From Pseudobdellovibrionaceae bacterium (GTDB lineage Bacteria; Bdellovibrionota; Bdellovibrionia; Bdellovibrionales; Bdellovibrionaceae), in the NCBI GenBank assembly GCA_022843825.1, contig JALHMX010000008.1, forward strand, positions 51,722-115,721: a DNA stretch of 64,000 nt, read 5' to 3'. How positions within the stretch are numbered: the first letter of the stretch is position 1; every line of letters begins with the position of its first letter. The notes below the pieces were generated by a model. The model was given only the letters and a program-made list of their open reading frames with translations, ran no database searches and was not told the DNA's origin. Of the stretch, positions 16,852-25,424 are shown in pieces. The position numbers and the translations under genes were made by a program.

Positions 16852-17552
16852 TCATCGCCCTTTCTAGAAAAACTCACGGTGCAGGAAAAATGATGCTTTT
16901 GATGAGTATTCAATAGTGTTTGAAATTTTTTGTTATTTAGGTATTCATGTTGCAAATTAAGGTTCAATGATTGAATTCGTCTGTAATCGGACTTGAGTTC
17001 ATAATTCGGAGCAAGTCCGCCTATTGAATCCGACTGAATGGCAAGCTGCACATTATTTTCTAAGTAATACTTATTTTTAGCTGATACAAAGTAACTCCAT
17101 ATTAGGTATTGAAAGTTATTGCTTGTACTTAAGTTTTTTACCAGAAGACTCATATTAGTTTTCAGAAACTGCGTAGCAGTACTGATAATTTTTTTCTGGA
17201 CATGGTCAAGGCGTACCTGTGAATGAACAGTCTTTTGTATATCAAAAGTCAGCTTGGCCGCCAGGGGCCAGTTTTTTGAAGCTATGGCTGCTACTCTTTG
17301 AATTTTTAGGGTATGCAGTCGTTGTCTTAAAATTGATGATAATGGATTTAAGCTAAAAAGTTGCTTTTCAAATCTGACTAACTGGGTTTGAATTCGGGGT
17401 AAGTCATTGAAGCATGTTTTACGAAACAAATCTTTTTGTTGTTGAGCATAAAAGACAAGTGCATAACCATTCACTACTGCAGTCACCAGCAACAGAAATA
17501 AAACAAAGTGCAATGAAAAAAAACCCTTGTTGTGATTATATGCGAGTTTCAT
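16818..17552 (-). CDS. Membrane-anchored Tad-cluster protein (possible TadG/pseudopilin-like)
   Basis: A 244-residue protein with a single N-terminal hydrophobic segment (about residues 11-31) preceded by NKGFFSLH. The Gly followed by a hydrophobic helix resembles a prepilin leader but lacks the Glu at +5 that the neighbouring pseudopilins have. The rest is predicted helical (many Gln, Leu, Lys) and ends in a strand-rich tail containing SCTVSFSRKGDEWHLAI. It overlaps the upstream TadE-like gene by 17 bases and the downstream 58-residue gene by 34. I do not recognise a family; a TadF/TadG-like minor pseudopilin is a guess from position. Confidence 0.6.
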   Translation of the reverse strand: MKLAYNHNKGFFSLHFVLFLLLVTAVVNGYALVFYAQQQKDLFRKTCFNDLPRIQTQLVRFEKQLFSLNPLSSILRQRLHTLKIQRVAAIASKNWPLAAKLTFDIQKTVHSQVRLDHVQKKIISTATQFLKTNMSLLVKNLSTSNNFQYLIWSYFVSAKNKYYLENNVQLAIQSDSIGGLAPNYELKSDYRRIQSLNLNLQHEYLNNKKFQTLLNTHQKHHFSCTVSFSRKGDEWHLAINQDKF

Positions 17553-17871
17553 AATTTAAGGATCTGGCTTTTTTGATTTGGAAAAAGTGCAGGACCCGCC
17601 CATCAAATGTCACGGTGCCTTTTGATCCTATTTGGTTAAACTGTAAATTGATCTCTGTTATTGGCAAATATTGTAAGTGACGCGCCAACTGGTGTTGGCA
17701 GCTTGCTTTGCTTTGAATTTCGCAGATAAGTCGAGACTCGAGCGCGTCATCAATGGCAATTTCTACAGTAAAAAAAAGTAGCACGTATATGATATATATA
17801 AATCCCAACAAACAGACGGGAAGAATCAAGATAGACTCGATAAAGACTTGTCCTCTATTGTTACTCAACAT
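17536..17871 (-). CDS. TadE-like pseudopilin
   Basis: A 111-residue protein with the class III prepilin motif RGQVFIES: cleavage would be after Gly7, with Glu at +5, followed by a hydrophobic helix (ILILPVCLLGFIYIIYVLLFF). TadE family proteins are cleaved by the CpaA/TadV peptidase and function as minor components of the Flp pilus. The C-terminal half is strand-rich with two Cys (ICEIQSKASC) that might pair. It lies one base downstream of the Flp pilin gene and overlaps the next gene by 17 bases. Confidence 0.75.
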   Translation of the reverse strand: MLSNNRGQVFIESILILPVCLLGFIYIIYVLLFFTVEIAIDDALESRLICEIQSKASCQHQLARHLQYLPITEINLQFNQIGSKGTVTFDGRVLHFFQIKKARSLNYETRI

Positions 17872-17872
17872 A

Positions 17873-18151
17873 CTATTTATTTGAAGACGATCTGCTGCTA
17901 TCCATAAAATTGGATAAGTCTTTTTGTTTTAGAGAGTTGTCAGAAGCGTTGCTAATCGTAAGTTTTTGACTTTTTTGGGCACCCATGGCGCGATTAATAT
18001 TTTCGTACTGGGTGGCTACATTGTTACCAACAATTTTAATTACCCCTATAGTCGTAACAGCTATTAGTGCGACTAAAATAAGGTATTCAATTAATCCTTG
18101 GCCATGGTTGTTTTTAATTAATGCCTGACGGCGGTGAAGATAAGCATTCAT
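17873..18151 (-). CDS. flp: Flp-type pilin
   Basis: The likely major pilin subunit of the Tad pilus. The 92-residue precursor has a basic leader, then HGQGLIEYLILVALIAVTTIG, with the conserved Gly cleavage site, Glu at +5 and Tyr at +6 that define Flp pilins. The helix continues to GNNVATQYENINRAMG, also a typical Flp pattern. The C-terminal Ser/Lys-rich extension (about residues 66-92) is longer than in many Flp pilins, whose mature form is near 50 residues. It is the first gene of the minus-strand Tad block; the prepilin peptidase is not in this window. Confidence 0.88.
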   Translation of the reverse strand: MNAYLHRRQALIKNNHGQGLIEYLILVALIAVTTIGVIKIVGNNVATQYENINRAMGAQKSQKLTISNASDNSLKQKDLSNFMDSSRSSSNK

Positions 18152-18195
18152 TTTATTCTCCTGTGAAAGTATTTCGTATCAGGAGTGCAAAAAAT

Positions 18196-18228
18196 AAAGG
18201 GCAGTCTTAATGGCTTAAACTGCCCTTT
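18196..18228 (-). terminator. Rho-independent terminator downstream of the H1-like gene
   Basis: The arms AAAGGGCAGT (18196-18205) and ACTGCCCTTT (18219-18228) form a perfect 10-bp stem that can be extended by an internal TTAA pairing. Read on the minus strand the stem is followed by TATTTTTTGC, a U-rich tail. It lies between the H1-like gene and flp, so it separates these two minus-strand units and implies that flp has its own promoter near 18160-18195. Confidence 0.8.
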
Positions 18229-18261
18229 GATCAAATGACTAGTTCGATTATCGGAGTATAT

Positions 18262-18741
18262 TTATTTTTTAGCTTTTTTAGTCGGCTTCTTTGAACCCTT
18301 GGGCGTCGCTTTAGCTTTAGCTTTCATTTTTGGAGAGGACTTAGTCGTCGCCTTTTTAGCGACTGCAGCTTTTGCCTTTAGTGCAGGCTTAGCAGCTGAT
18401 TTGGCCGCTTTCGCAGCAGCCTTAGCCTGTAGCTTGATTTCAGCTTTGGCCTGTTTAGCAGCGGCCTTAATTTGCTGGGCCTCTGCGTGTGCTTGAGCTT
18501 GTTCAAGTTTTTTAGTTTGGGCTGCTTCTTGCTTCAAAGCTTTTTTAGCTAGTTTTCTTTGAGTGACGAGCCTTTCTAAAATTTCATAGGCTTCTTTTTG
18601 CAAGTCGTTTTCATATATAAAGCGATAAAAACCTTCTATTTCAGGACTGTTTCTGAATTTTTTTAAGGAAGTAGGAACATTTTCTGTTTGCACGAAATCA
18701 ATGGAATTGCCGTCTTTTGATAATTTTACTTTTTCTGCCAT
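18262..18741 (-). CDS. Histone H1-like Lys/Ala-rich protein
   Basis: A 159-residue protein with two parts. Residues 1-65 are a compact, mixed-charge domain (FRNSPEIEGFYRFIYENDLQKEAYEILERLV) that I do not recognise. Residues about 66-159 are Lys/Ala/Gln-rich helix followed by an Ala-Lys-Pro tail (AKAKATPKGSKKPTKKAKK), the composition of bacterial H1-like DNA-compacting proteins such as Hc1/AlgP-type tails. It probably binds DNA or RNA non-specifically. It is a single-gene unit with its own terminator. A second protein with the same kind of tail is at 52.2-52.6 kb. Confidence 0.7.
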   Translation of the reverse strand: MAEKVKLSKDGNSIDFVQTENVPTSLKKFRNSPEIEGFYRFIYENDLQKEAYEILERLVTQRKLAKKALKQEAAQTKKLEQAQAHAEAQQIKAAAKQAKAEIKLQAKAAAKAAKSAAKPALKAKAAVAKKATTKSSPKMKAKAKATPKGSKKPTKKAKK

Positions 18742-18868
18742 AAATATCCTTTTCTTCTAAAGATCAATGCAATCTAAATCAAAGGCGACTTCAGGTCAAG
18801 ACAGACGTTATGAAGATGTAATAGATAAACCATTGAAATGTCTTATATTTATTGGTAGATCTTAAGTC

Positions 18869-19741
18869 ATGATTATTTTAAAAGGTGCACCTGTCAGTCA
18901 AAAGATCCAAGCCGATATCCTTCAAGAGCTCGCTGGCTGGAATTTACGGAAAATTAAGTTCCCTCATCTTTCAGTTATCTTGGTGGGTGAAGATCCTGCT
19001 AGCTCCATTTATGTCACCCGAAAAGAAGATATGTGCAAGAAATTGGGATTCAGTTCTGAGATAATTAGAGTTTCTACTGGGATTTCTCAGCGCGAGCTGC
19101 AAAATATTATTATTGATTTAAATAAAAACTCTTCAGTAGATGGAATATTAGTTCAGTTGCCGCTGCCGGTCTCAATAAGTGCCCGAGAGGTATTAGAGAC
19201 AATTGATCCATTAAAAGATGTTGATTGTCTGACAGAAAAAAACTTAGGAAAAATTTTAACGGGCCATCCCTTGGTGCAACCATGTACTCCTTCTGGAGTA
19301 ATGGAAATGTTGAAACACTATAATATTTCCGTTCAAGGTAAAAATGTGGCTATTATTGGACGAAGTTTGATTGTTGGGGTGCCCTTAATTCATTTATTAT
19401 TAAAAGAAAATGCTTCAGTTTCTGTTTTTCATTCAAAATCTGAAAAGATTGAATCGCAATTAAAAAACTTTGATATTGTTTGTGTTGCTGTTGGTAAGTC
19501 GCACGCCTTTAAATATTCGCAGTTTAAACACGATGCAGTCGTTATTGACGTGGGAATTAATCGCTCAAGTAAAGGTCTAACGGGTGACGTTTTAAATGAT
19601 ATGACTGAAGGTAAAAATCATATTAAAGCTGCAACGCCAGTTCCGGGTGGTGTAGGGGTCATGACGATTGCCATGCTGATGAAGAATACTTTGGCCTTAG
19701 CTAAGTTACGAAGAAATGCTTATGAAAATCTGGAGAGTTAA
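18869..19741 (+). CDS. folD: Methylenetetrahydrofolate dehydrogenase/cyclohydrolase
   Basis: The bifunctional FolD interconverts 5,10-methylene-, 5,10-methenyl- and 10-formyl-tetrahydrofolate using NADP. The 290-residue protein shows VILVGEDPASSIYVTRKEDMCKKLGF (catalytic Tyr and Lys of the family), VDGILVQLPLP, PLKDVDCLTEKNLG, PCTPSGVMEML, the nucleotide-binding IIGRSLIVGVPLIHLLL and the closing PVPGGVGVMTIAMLMKNTL. The length is standard. It overlaps the next gene by 26 bases. It gives one-carbon units that link functionally to the glycine cleavage genes at 42.8-52.2 kb. Confidence 0.96.
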   Translation: MIILKGAPVSQKIQADILQELAGWNLRKIKFPHLSVILVGEDPASSIYVTRKEDMCKKLGFSSEIIRVSTGISQRELQNIIIDLNKNSSVDGILVQLPLPVSISAREVLETIDPLKDVDCLTEKNLGKILTGHPLVQPCTPSGVMEMLKHYNISVQGKNVAIIGRSLIVGVPLIHLLLKENASVSVFHSKSEKIESQLKNFDIVCVAVGKSHAFKYSQFKHDAVVIDVGINRSSKGLTGDVLNDMTEGKNHIKAATPVPGGVGVMTIAMLMKNTLALAKLRRNAYENLES

Positions 19742-21029
19742 AAAGGGTTCTGATATTCGAGTACGATCGGGCCATCCATGGGTGTTTTCAAATGAGCTCA
19801 TGGAAAGTCCCAAAGGTATTCAAGCAGGTGAGGAAATCGAACTGCACGATATGAAGGGACATTTTTTAGCTCGAGGTTATGGTAATCCGGCCTCTCTAAT
19901 TGCTTTTCGAGCAATGGTCTTTGAATCTCATCAGGTTGCGCCTTGCTCTGTTGAGTCTGTGGTCAATAAATTGATTAAGTCGTGGAAAAACCGCCATTTG
20001 TTGGGATTTACGACATCGTTTAGATTGTGTTTTTCAGAAGCGGATTTTCTGCCAGGTTTAATTATTGATCGATATCTAACTCGTAAAAATGGCAAAAACT
20101 ATCAGGTTTTTTCTTATCAGTTGCTGACAGCAGGTATGGACAGGGTTTTTAAAGATTGGGAAAATATATTTCTACAGATTGTGGAAAAAAGTGTTGAAGC
20201 CGGTTATTCAGATATCAATTGGTCGCAGACTATAATTCTGTCACGTAATGATGCGAACATTCGTAAACTTGAGGGTTTGGAAGTGGCTCAGCCCGCGCAA
20301 CAAAAAGCAGTCGTCGATATTGATCTAGGCGATTTTGATCTTCACGTGCAAAGTGTATGGAATGCTGGTGAGGAATTAGTTTTTTATGTTAATTTAATCG
20401 AAGGCCAGAAGACTGGATTTTTTTTAGATCAAACCCATAATATTAAATTACTTATAGAGGCTTTGAGGCCAAGACTTAAATTTTTATCTGGCCGCAAAGT
20501 ACGATTGATTGATTTGTGTTGTTATATGGGGCAATGGTCAGCGCATATCGTTCATTTTCTGAAATCACACAACGTAGAAGCGGAAGTTACTTTGGTCGAT
20601 GTTTCTGAGCTTGCATTAAAAATGGCGCAAAAAAATTTAGAGCAGTTTAAAAATACTCAGGTAAAGGTCATTAAGACGGATGTTTTAGAGGGGCTTGGGA
20701 TATTCGCAGATAGCTCTTTTGATATTGTCATTTCTGATCCGCCGGCTTTTGTAAAAAATAAAAGAGATATTGAGACCGGCTTGCATGGCTATATGAAACT
20801 GAATCAACAAGCATTTCGCATTGCAGATCATAGCGGTTTAGTGGTTTCTTGTACCTGCTCTGGCCTGGTTCAAATGACAGATTTTAAAAATTCACTTAGA
20901 AAATCAGCTACTCGATCAGGTAAAAAGGTAAAAATTGTCTGCGAAGGGGGATTGGGCTGGGATCATCCTCAGCTCGTTCAGTTTCCCGAGGGGCAGTATC
21001 TAAAAATGATTATGAGTTCTGTCGAGTAA
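19716..21029 (+). CDS. RlmI-type rRNA (cytosine-C5) methyltransferase family protein
   Basis: A 437-residue SAM-dependent methyltransferase with an N-terminal PUA domain, the layout of RlmI (23S rRNA m5C1962). The PUA part has the RSGHPWVFSNEL sequence near residue 17 and ARGYGNPASLIAFR near 52. The middle EEHL-type domain contains FSEADFLPGLIIDRY and the segment EGQKTGFFLDQTHNI, both characteristic. The Rossmann fold shows LIDLCCYMGQWSAHI (motif I, normally FxYTGxF), LVDVSELALKMAQKN and motif IV SDPPAFVKNK, then SCTCSGLV, which carries the catalytic Cys. Motif I departs from the usual FSYTGGF. Either ATG 19716 or ATG 19722 may start it. Confidence 0.85.
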   Translation: MLMKIWRVKKGSDIRVRSGHPWVFSNELMESPKGIQAGEEIELHDMKGHFLARGYGNPASLIAFRAMVFESHQVAPCSVESVVNKLIKSWKNRHLLGFTTSFRLCFSEADFLPGLIIDRYLTRKNGKNYQVFSYQLLTAGMDRVFKDWENIFLQIVEKSVEAGYSDINWSQTIILSRNDANIRKLEGLEVAQPAQQKAVVDIDLGDFDLHVQSVWNAGEELVFYVNLIEGQKTGFFLDQTHNIKLLIEALRPRLKFLSGRKVRLIDLCCYMGQWSAHIVHFLKSHNVEAEVTLVDVSELALKMAQKNLEQFKNTQVKVIKTDVLEGLGIFADSSFDIVISDPPAFVKNKRDIETGLHGYMKLNQQAFRIADHSGLVVSCTCSGLVQMTDFKNSLRKSATRSGKKVKIVCEGGLGWDHPQLVQFPEGQYLKMIMSSVE

Positions 21030-21852
21030 CGTGGCCCGCCGCTTTTGTCATAGCTTGTGAGGCATTAAGCAATTGTTGCTGATAGACAGCCATTTTATTA
21101 ATATAATCTTTTAGAGCAAAATTTTCTTGTTTAAAAACTTCTACTTGCGCCAGCGTCTTTTTATTGTGACCACTTAGGTTATCGCGTTCGGCAATAGCTT
21201 TATCTAGTGAAAGTTTTAGTTCAACGATTTTATTTTCTGCCACAGTCATTAAATGTTGTATTGTTTCTTTTTGTTCCAAAGAAGTTTCTTCGATAGAATT
21301 CATATTAGTTTCAATATCATTAATTTTTTGGTTGAGCTCTTTAATTTGATCTTCTTTGGCTTTAAGGTCATTTTTTAAATTTGTATTGGCTTCAATAAGT
21401 GCTGACTTTTGCTTTTGAAAATCAAACTGAATATTTTCACAGTTTTCTAGATACTGTTTGCGATCTTCCATTTGCGCTTGCATGGCTTTAGATTTAATTT
21501 CTTGAACTTCTAACTGCAATCTTAAAGATAGGTCTAAGGATTTGGCTAAATCACTTGAAAGTTTTGAGTTGCATGAACGCTCTTGATTTAAAAGCTCTGT
21601 AAGTTCTTGTACCTTAGTAGAAAGATCAGAATTAGATACGGTCATTTTTTCTAACGTTTCAATTTTAAGCTTCATATCTTCGTGATTGGTCATTAAATCA
21701 AACTGAAAGTTTTTTAACTGATTTTGCATTTTTTCAAGCTGAATAACCTTATCTTTTGAAGACTTGGTGTCATCCGATTGTGACAGCTCGTTTAGCTTAA
21801 TGCAGATTTCGTTGAATATTTGTTCATGGGCAGGCAGTTTTTGTATTTCCAT
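21010..21852 (-). CDS. Coiled-coil protein of unknown function
   Basis: A 280-residue protein that is almost entirely heptad-type helix, rich in Lys, Glu, Gln, Asn and Leu, with no signal peptide or membrane segment. Examples are EKMQNQLKNFQFDL, KIETLEKM and KEDQIKELNQKINDIETNMN. Residues 1-25 and the last 40 are less regular. I recognise no domain; long coiled coils are used as cytoskeletal or scaffold elements, but nothing ties this one to a partner. It converges with the RlmI-like gene, overlapping it by 20 bases, and stands alone on its strand. Confidence 0.6.
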   Translation of the reverse strand: MEIQKLPAHEQIFNEICIKLNELSQSDDTKSSKDKVIQLEKMQNQLKNFQFDLMTNHEDMKLKIETLEKMTVSNSDLSTKVQELTELLNQERSCNSKLSSDLAKSLDLSLRLQLEVQEIKSKAMQAQMEDRKQYLENCENIQFDFQKQKSALIEANTNLKNDLKAKEDQIKELNQKINDIETNMNSIEETSLEQKETIQHLMTVAENKIVELKLSLDKAIAERDNLSGHNKKTLAQVEVFKQENFALKDYINKMAVYQQQLLNASQAMTKAAGHVTRQNS

Positions 21853-21982
21853 GTTTTAAGTCTAGTCTGGTTTGGTCCAAAATGCATAGTACGCTTTGTA
21901 ATCTTTTTTAAAACTCGCTTAAGGTCTAGATGGTTTTCATAACACCATACTCGATCGAATAATTTGATGGGATACTAATTTT

Positions 21983-22495
21983 ATGAAGCCTTTTTTTAAA
22001 AAAATTATTAGTTTAAGTCTTGTACAAATTTTGTTTTTTCACTCCCTATCGATGGCACAAGTCACGGGTTCATTTTTTGAAATTAAAGAGCCTCCACGAG
22101 CTGCAGAGTACATATTTCGATCTTCTCCTAAGGAAACCCTGATAGGCGTGCAGTTGCTTGGTGCTGTAAGGAATCCTGGCATCTACTACATTCCGCCCAC
22201 AACGGACTTGTTAAAATTGTTAGCTTTGGCTGGCGGGGAAAGCGATGCCGATTTAAGTGAAATTATTGTTCGCAAAACTGATCCTATGCAGGCTGGCGTT
22301 TATGAACTAGATATGAAACGTTTGATGAAGACGACAGACGCTAAACCTTTTAAGCTAACCCAAGATGATTTTATTTATGTTCCAAAGAAAGAGCCTTGGT
22401 TATCCAATGATGTTTCAAGAACTGTAACCATAATTTCGATGTTGGCAACGATAGTTCTGACAGGCGTATTAATTGACAATAACTATAACAGGTAA
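21983..22495 (+). CDS. SLBB-domain exported protein (polysaccharide export related)
   Basis: A 170-residue protein with a signal peptide (residues 1-26) and one SLBB domain: IGVQLLGAVRNPGIYYIPPTTDLLKLLALAGGESDADLSE matches the GxVxxPGxY...TLxxAIxxAGG pattern seen in Wza/KpsD-type export proteins. A single hydrophobic segment near the C terminus (about residues 147-163) may anchor it. The normal Poly_export N-terminal domain is lacking, so it is not a full Wza. Its partner on the same strand is an O-antigen-ligase-like protein 28 bases downstream. A role in exporting or attaching surface polysaccharide is inferred. Confidence 0.75.
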   Translation: MKPFFKKIISLSLVQILFFHSLSMAQVTGSFFEIKEPPRAAEYIFRSSPKETLIGVQLLGAVRNPGIYYIPPTTDLLKLLALAGGESDADLSEIIVRKTDPMQAGVYELDMKRLMKTTDAKPFKLTQDDFIYVPKKEPWLSNDVSRTVTIISMLATIVLTGVLIDNNYNR

Positions 22496-22522
22496 CTTAG
22501 GATAATGAAGTAGATTGCAATT

Positions 22523-23830
22523 ATGTATTTGTTGATTGCGCTCATTTTTATTTCTAAAATATCTTTAGAGTTTATTCCCGGCATTCCGTATCAGTCATCC
22601 AACATAATATTTCAACATGGAATGCATCCTTATTTGAATATATTATTATGTTTAATACTGGGTGGCTTATTTATTCTTAAAAGACTATTAAGAGTCAGCA
22701 TGCAAACATCGCAACAACTTAAATTGTACTCCTTTTATATTTTTGTTTTTAGTGTTTATCTGCTGACTATAACGTGGTTGCAAATTTTATTTTTGCCGAC
22801 TAACGATAGTGTGCTGGTGTCTGCAGTTGCTAGTTTTCTGTCAGTATTTATGATTTATTTGTATGGAAAATATATACCAACCCAGATGACACCTGAGCGT
22901 TTCGTCATTTTAATTCAAAAAATAACAGTCATTTTATGTTGGATTTCTTTAGTACTACTTGTTACTCACTCAGCAACTAGTTTTTTAGGTGGTCGATTTG
23001 TTGGGATTTTTAAACATATTCCTCATATGGTCAGCACATCAACTTTGGCCTATGTATTTAGTCTATATTTAATTTTTTGTATGAAACATACCCGAGCACA
23101 AAAAATATATCTTTACGCTAGCTTGGTGGCCGCATTAGTTGCTTTAGTCATGACGGGAACGCGCTCTGCATTGGCAGCAGTTATTATGGCGACCCTATTG
23201 TCATTTCTATTTTTTAAATCAAATACAGTTAGTGGGAAATTTTTCAAAGGAACTTTTTTGTTGCTGGTCCTAAGCATTTCACTAGTCTTTGGCGAACGCA
23301 TTGGTGACTATGCAATACAGATTACGCGTGGGGAAAAGTCTGTGGGTTATCGTGCTGCCCAGGACGGTGTCAGTTCACGATGGGAAGAGGTCTTGCGCGG
23401 ATATGATATATTTCAAGAAAATCCTTGGTTAGGCAAAGGGTTAACATCAAAATTTCAATCTTCTGATCAAGATGCAGTTGGTGCCTATGATGCCAGCAAG
23501 GATCCGCACAATTTAATTGTTTCAGCAGGTGTTTTAGGAGGCTGGGGATTTGTGGTGATTGTATCTATAGGATTTATTGGGATATTTATTTTATCACTGT
23601 TTCGCTTAAAGTCTTCAAATCCGGCAATCCAACTGTTAGCTATTTACCTGCTGACTCAGTTACCGATTATTTTTATATATCATGTTCATATATCGCTTGG
23701 CGGTATAGCCGATCGTGTTTATTGGCTGGTTATAGGCTACTTAGCCCTTGCATATTTGCCTAAAACAGCAAAACCCAATAACTCAGTGACAGAGCTGCAG
23801 GTAGATAATAAATATAAAGCAGATGTTTAA
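22523..23830 (+). CDS. O-antigen ligase/polymerase-like membrane protein
   Basis: A 435-residue integral membrane protein with ten or more hydrophobic segments and a periplasmic loop around residues 255-330, the topology of the Wzy_C/WaaL/O-antigen ligase family. The loop contains RWEEVLRGYDIFQENPWLGKGL and KDPHNLIVSAGVLGGWG, matching the WaaL/Wzy_C patterns of an ENPxxGxG and PHNxxL motif. Such proteins transfer or polymerise lipid-linked glycans in the periplasm. It follows the SLBB gene and overlaps the channel gene by eight bases. Confidence 0.82.
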   Translation: MYLLIALIFISKISLEFIPGIPYQSSNIIFQHGMHPYLNILLCLILGGLFILKRLLRVSMQTSQQLKLYSFYIFVFSVYLLTITWLQILFLPTNDSVLVSAVASFLSVFMIYLYGKYIPTQMTPERFVILIQKITVILCWISLVLLVTHSATSFLGGRFVGIFKHIPHMVSTSTLAYVFSLYLIFCMKHTRAQKIYLYASLVAALVALVMTGTRSALAAVIMATLLSFLFFKSNTVSGKFFKGTFLLLVLSISLVFGERIGDYAIQITRGEKSVGYRAAQDGVSSRWEEVLRGYDIFQENPWLGKGLTSKFQSSDQDAVGAYDASKDPHNLIVSAGVLGGWGFVVIVSIGFIGIFILSLFRLKSSNPAIQLLAIYLLTQLPIIFIYHVHISLGGIADRVYWLVIGYLALAYLPKTAKPNNSVTELQVDNKYKADV

Positions 23831-24938
23831 AACATTTGTTACTGTTCTTATTTTTGGCGTGCTTATAGGGTTATCTTCAGCGATCTACCTTTTGGGATTA
23901 GATTACATTCAAGAGTTTCATCAAACGAACACGATTTATCCTTATTTTATGATTTTGGTTTTTACGGCTATAATTTTAGTAAAACAAAATACTCTTTATT
24001 TTCCAAAGACTGTTCGTGCCGTCGTTGATGCTAGCGAGACCGAGCAGAAATACTGGAGTAAGTTCTCTTTTGCTTGGAATTTAATGGGGTCGTGGTTGAG
24101 TCATTTAGTAGGAGCATCATTAGGACGAGAGGGAACGGCAATAGTATTGTCATCAAGTATAGCGCAACTTTGTAAGTTGAACTGGATGTATTTTAAGCCC
24201 GTCATATTTTCGGCTACGCTTGCTGGCGTCTTTGGACAACCCTTGGTTGCGTTGATCGTTATTATAGAAATGTTTAAAACCAACTTAGAGCAAAAACTTT
24301 ACACATTAATTATGGGTTGGATCGCGGTATTAATTCTGCAGTCATTAGACATTAATTTTTTATTCTTAGAAATAGCAGTGAATCTATCAAACAGTTTTTT
24401 AGATAAATTGTATGTAGCCGGATTTATCGGTGCATCCATAGGGATTATAGGTAGATTTTATAAACAAGGATATGTATTTTTAAGTAAATACTTTTTAATC
24501 CATAGATATTTCGCAGCAGCCATAGTGTTGATACTATCAGGACTTTTATTATGGCCCGAAACTCGGCCTGTTCACAGTTTAAGTTTAGATACCTGGGATT
24601 TGATTTTACAGGGCCATGTAGAAGTTCAGTTTGTTTTACTTAAGCTTGTGTTAACATTAGGTTTTGTATCATTGGGATTTATAGGCGGTGATTTGGTGCC
24701 AACCGTAATCATCGGCGCGGCAGTGGGAGTACTAATTTCTAAATTGTTCAATGTTGATTACACTTTTGGACTAACTATGGGGATTTTAGCATTTTTTACG
24801 GCTGTTAGTCGATTGAAGTGGACAAGTATGGGACTTATTTTTTTAGTTGCAGGATTTGCTCCAATGACGTGGGCGTATTTCAGTTTATCATTAGCTCGAT
24901 ATATAAGTGGACCTTTAAACCTGTATAGAAAGATTTAA
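23823..24938 (+). CDS. ClC-family chloride channel/antiporter, shortened
   Basis: A 371-residue polytopic membrane protein. The ClC ion-pathway motif is seen as GASLGREGTAIVLSSS near residue 98 (the gating Glu is the E of GREG), and a later GGDLVPTVIIGAAVGVLI near 285 corresponds to the third selectivity motif. The canonical first motif GSGIP is not obvious; GSWLSH occupies a nearby region. The length is below the typical 430 or more residues. These changes may mean altered anion selectivity. It overlaps the O-antigen ligase gene and is followed three bases later by the DUF4442 gene, so it belongs to one operon. Confidence 0.8.
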   Translation: MFKTFVTVLIFGVLIGLSSAIYLLGLDYIQEFHQTNTIYPYFMILVFTAIILVKQNTLYFPKTVRAVVDASETEQKYWSKFSFAWNLMGSWLSHLVGASLGREGTAIVLSSSIAQLCKLNWMYFKPVIFSATLAGVFGQPLVALIVIIEMFKTNLEQKLYTLIMGWIAVLILQSLDINFLFLEIAVNLSNSFLDKLYVAGFIGASIGIIGRFYKQGYVFLSKYFLIHRYFAAAIVLILSGLLLWPETRPVHSLSLDTWDLILQGHVEVQFVLLKLVLTLGFVSLGFIGGDLVPTVIIGAAVGVLISKLFNVDYTFGLTMGILAFFTAVSRLKWTSMGLIFLVAGFAPMTWAYFSLSLARYISGPLNLYRKI

Positions 24939-24941
24939 AAG

Positions 24942-25418
24942 ATGCTGGCGCAAATAATGAGAAAAAATGTAAAAAAGGTATCTCCTGGTATTTTTAGGTT
25001 TTTTTTAAATATTTATCCACCTTTTTTGGGGGCGGGTATATCAGTTAAAGAAATCAGTAACAACTACCAAAAAATTGTCGTGCAGATGAAATTGACCTGG
25101 TATAACCGAAATTATGTAGGAACGCAGTTTGGTGGATCATTATATGCCATGACAGATCCATTTTATATGCTGATGTTGATGAATAATTTAGGTCCGGACT
25201 ACATCGTATGGGATAAAGCGGCTGCAGTTGATTTTAAGAAACCAGGGAAAGGAACAGTCACTGCTCAATTTAGTATAGATGAAAACTTGCTAAAAGATAT
25301 TAAGTTGAAAACAGATAATGGAGATAAATTTATTTTTGATTTGCCTGTTGAGATAAAAAGTGATGGTGGCGAGATTATTGCTTCGGTAATTAAAACTTTA
25401 TATGTTAGAAAAAAATGA
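24942..25418 (+). CDS. DUF4442 (hotdog-fold thioesterase-like) protein
   Basis: A 158-residue cytoplasmic protein of the DUF4442 group, which has a hotdog fold related to PaaI-type acyl-CoA thioesterases. Matching features are an N-terminal amphipathic stretch (FRFFLNIYPPFLGAGI), VVQMKLTWYNRNYVGTQFGGSLYAMTDPFYMLMLMNNLG and DKAAAVDFKKPGKGTV. The NYVGTQFGGSLYAM part aligns with the NxxGTxFGGxLyam pattern of the family. The substrate is not known; a fatty-acyl thioester is plausible. It is followed six bases later by the gamma-glutamylcyclotransferase-like gene. Confidence 0.78.
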   Translation: MLAQIMRKNVKKVSPGIFRFFLNIYPPFLGAGISVKEISNNYQKIVVQMKLTWYNRNYVGTQFGGSLYAMTDPFYMLMLMNNLGPDYIVWDKAAAVDFKKPGKGTVTAQFSIDENLLKDIKLKTDNGDKFIFDLPVEIKSDGGEIIASVIKTLYVRKK

Positions 25419-25424
25419 AATAAT

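Noticed and set aside
18742..18868. Riboswitch (THF type) ahead of folD
   Set aside because: No conserved stems were recognisable in this short AT-rich leader.
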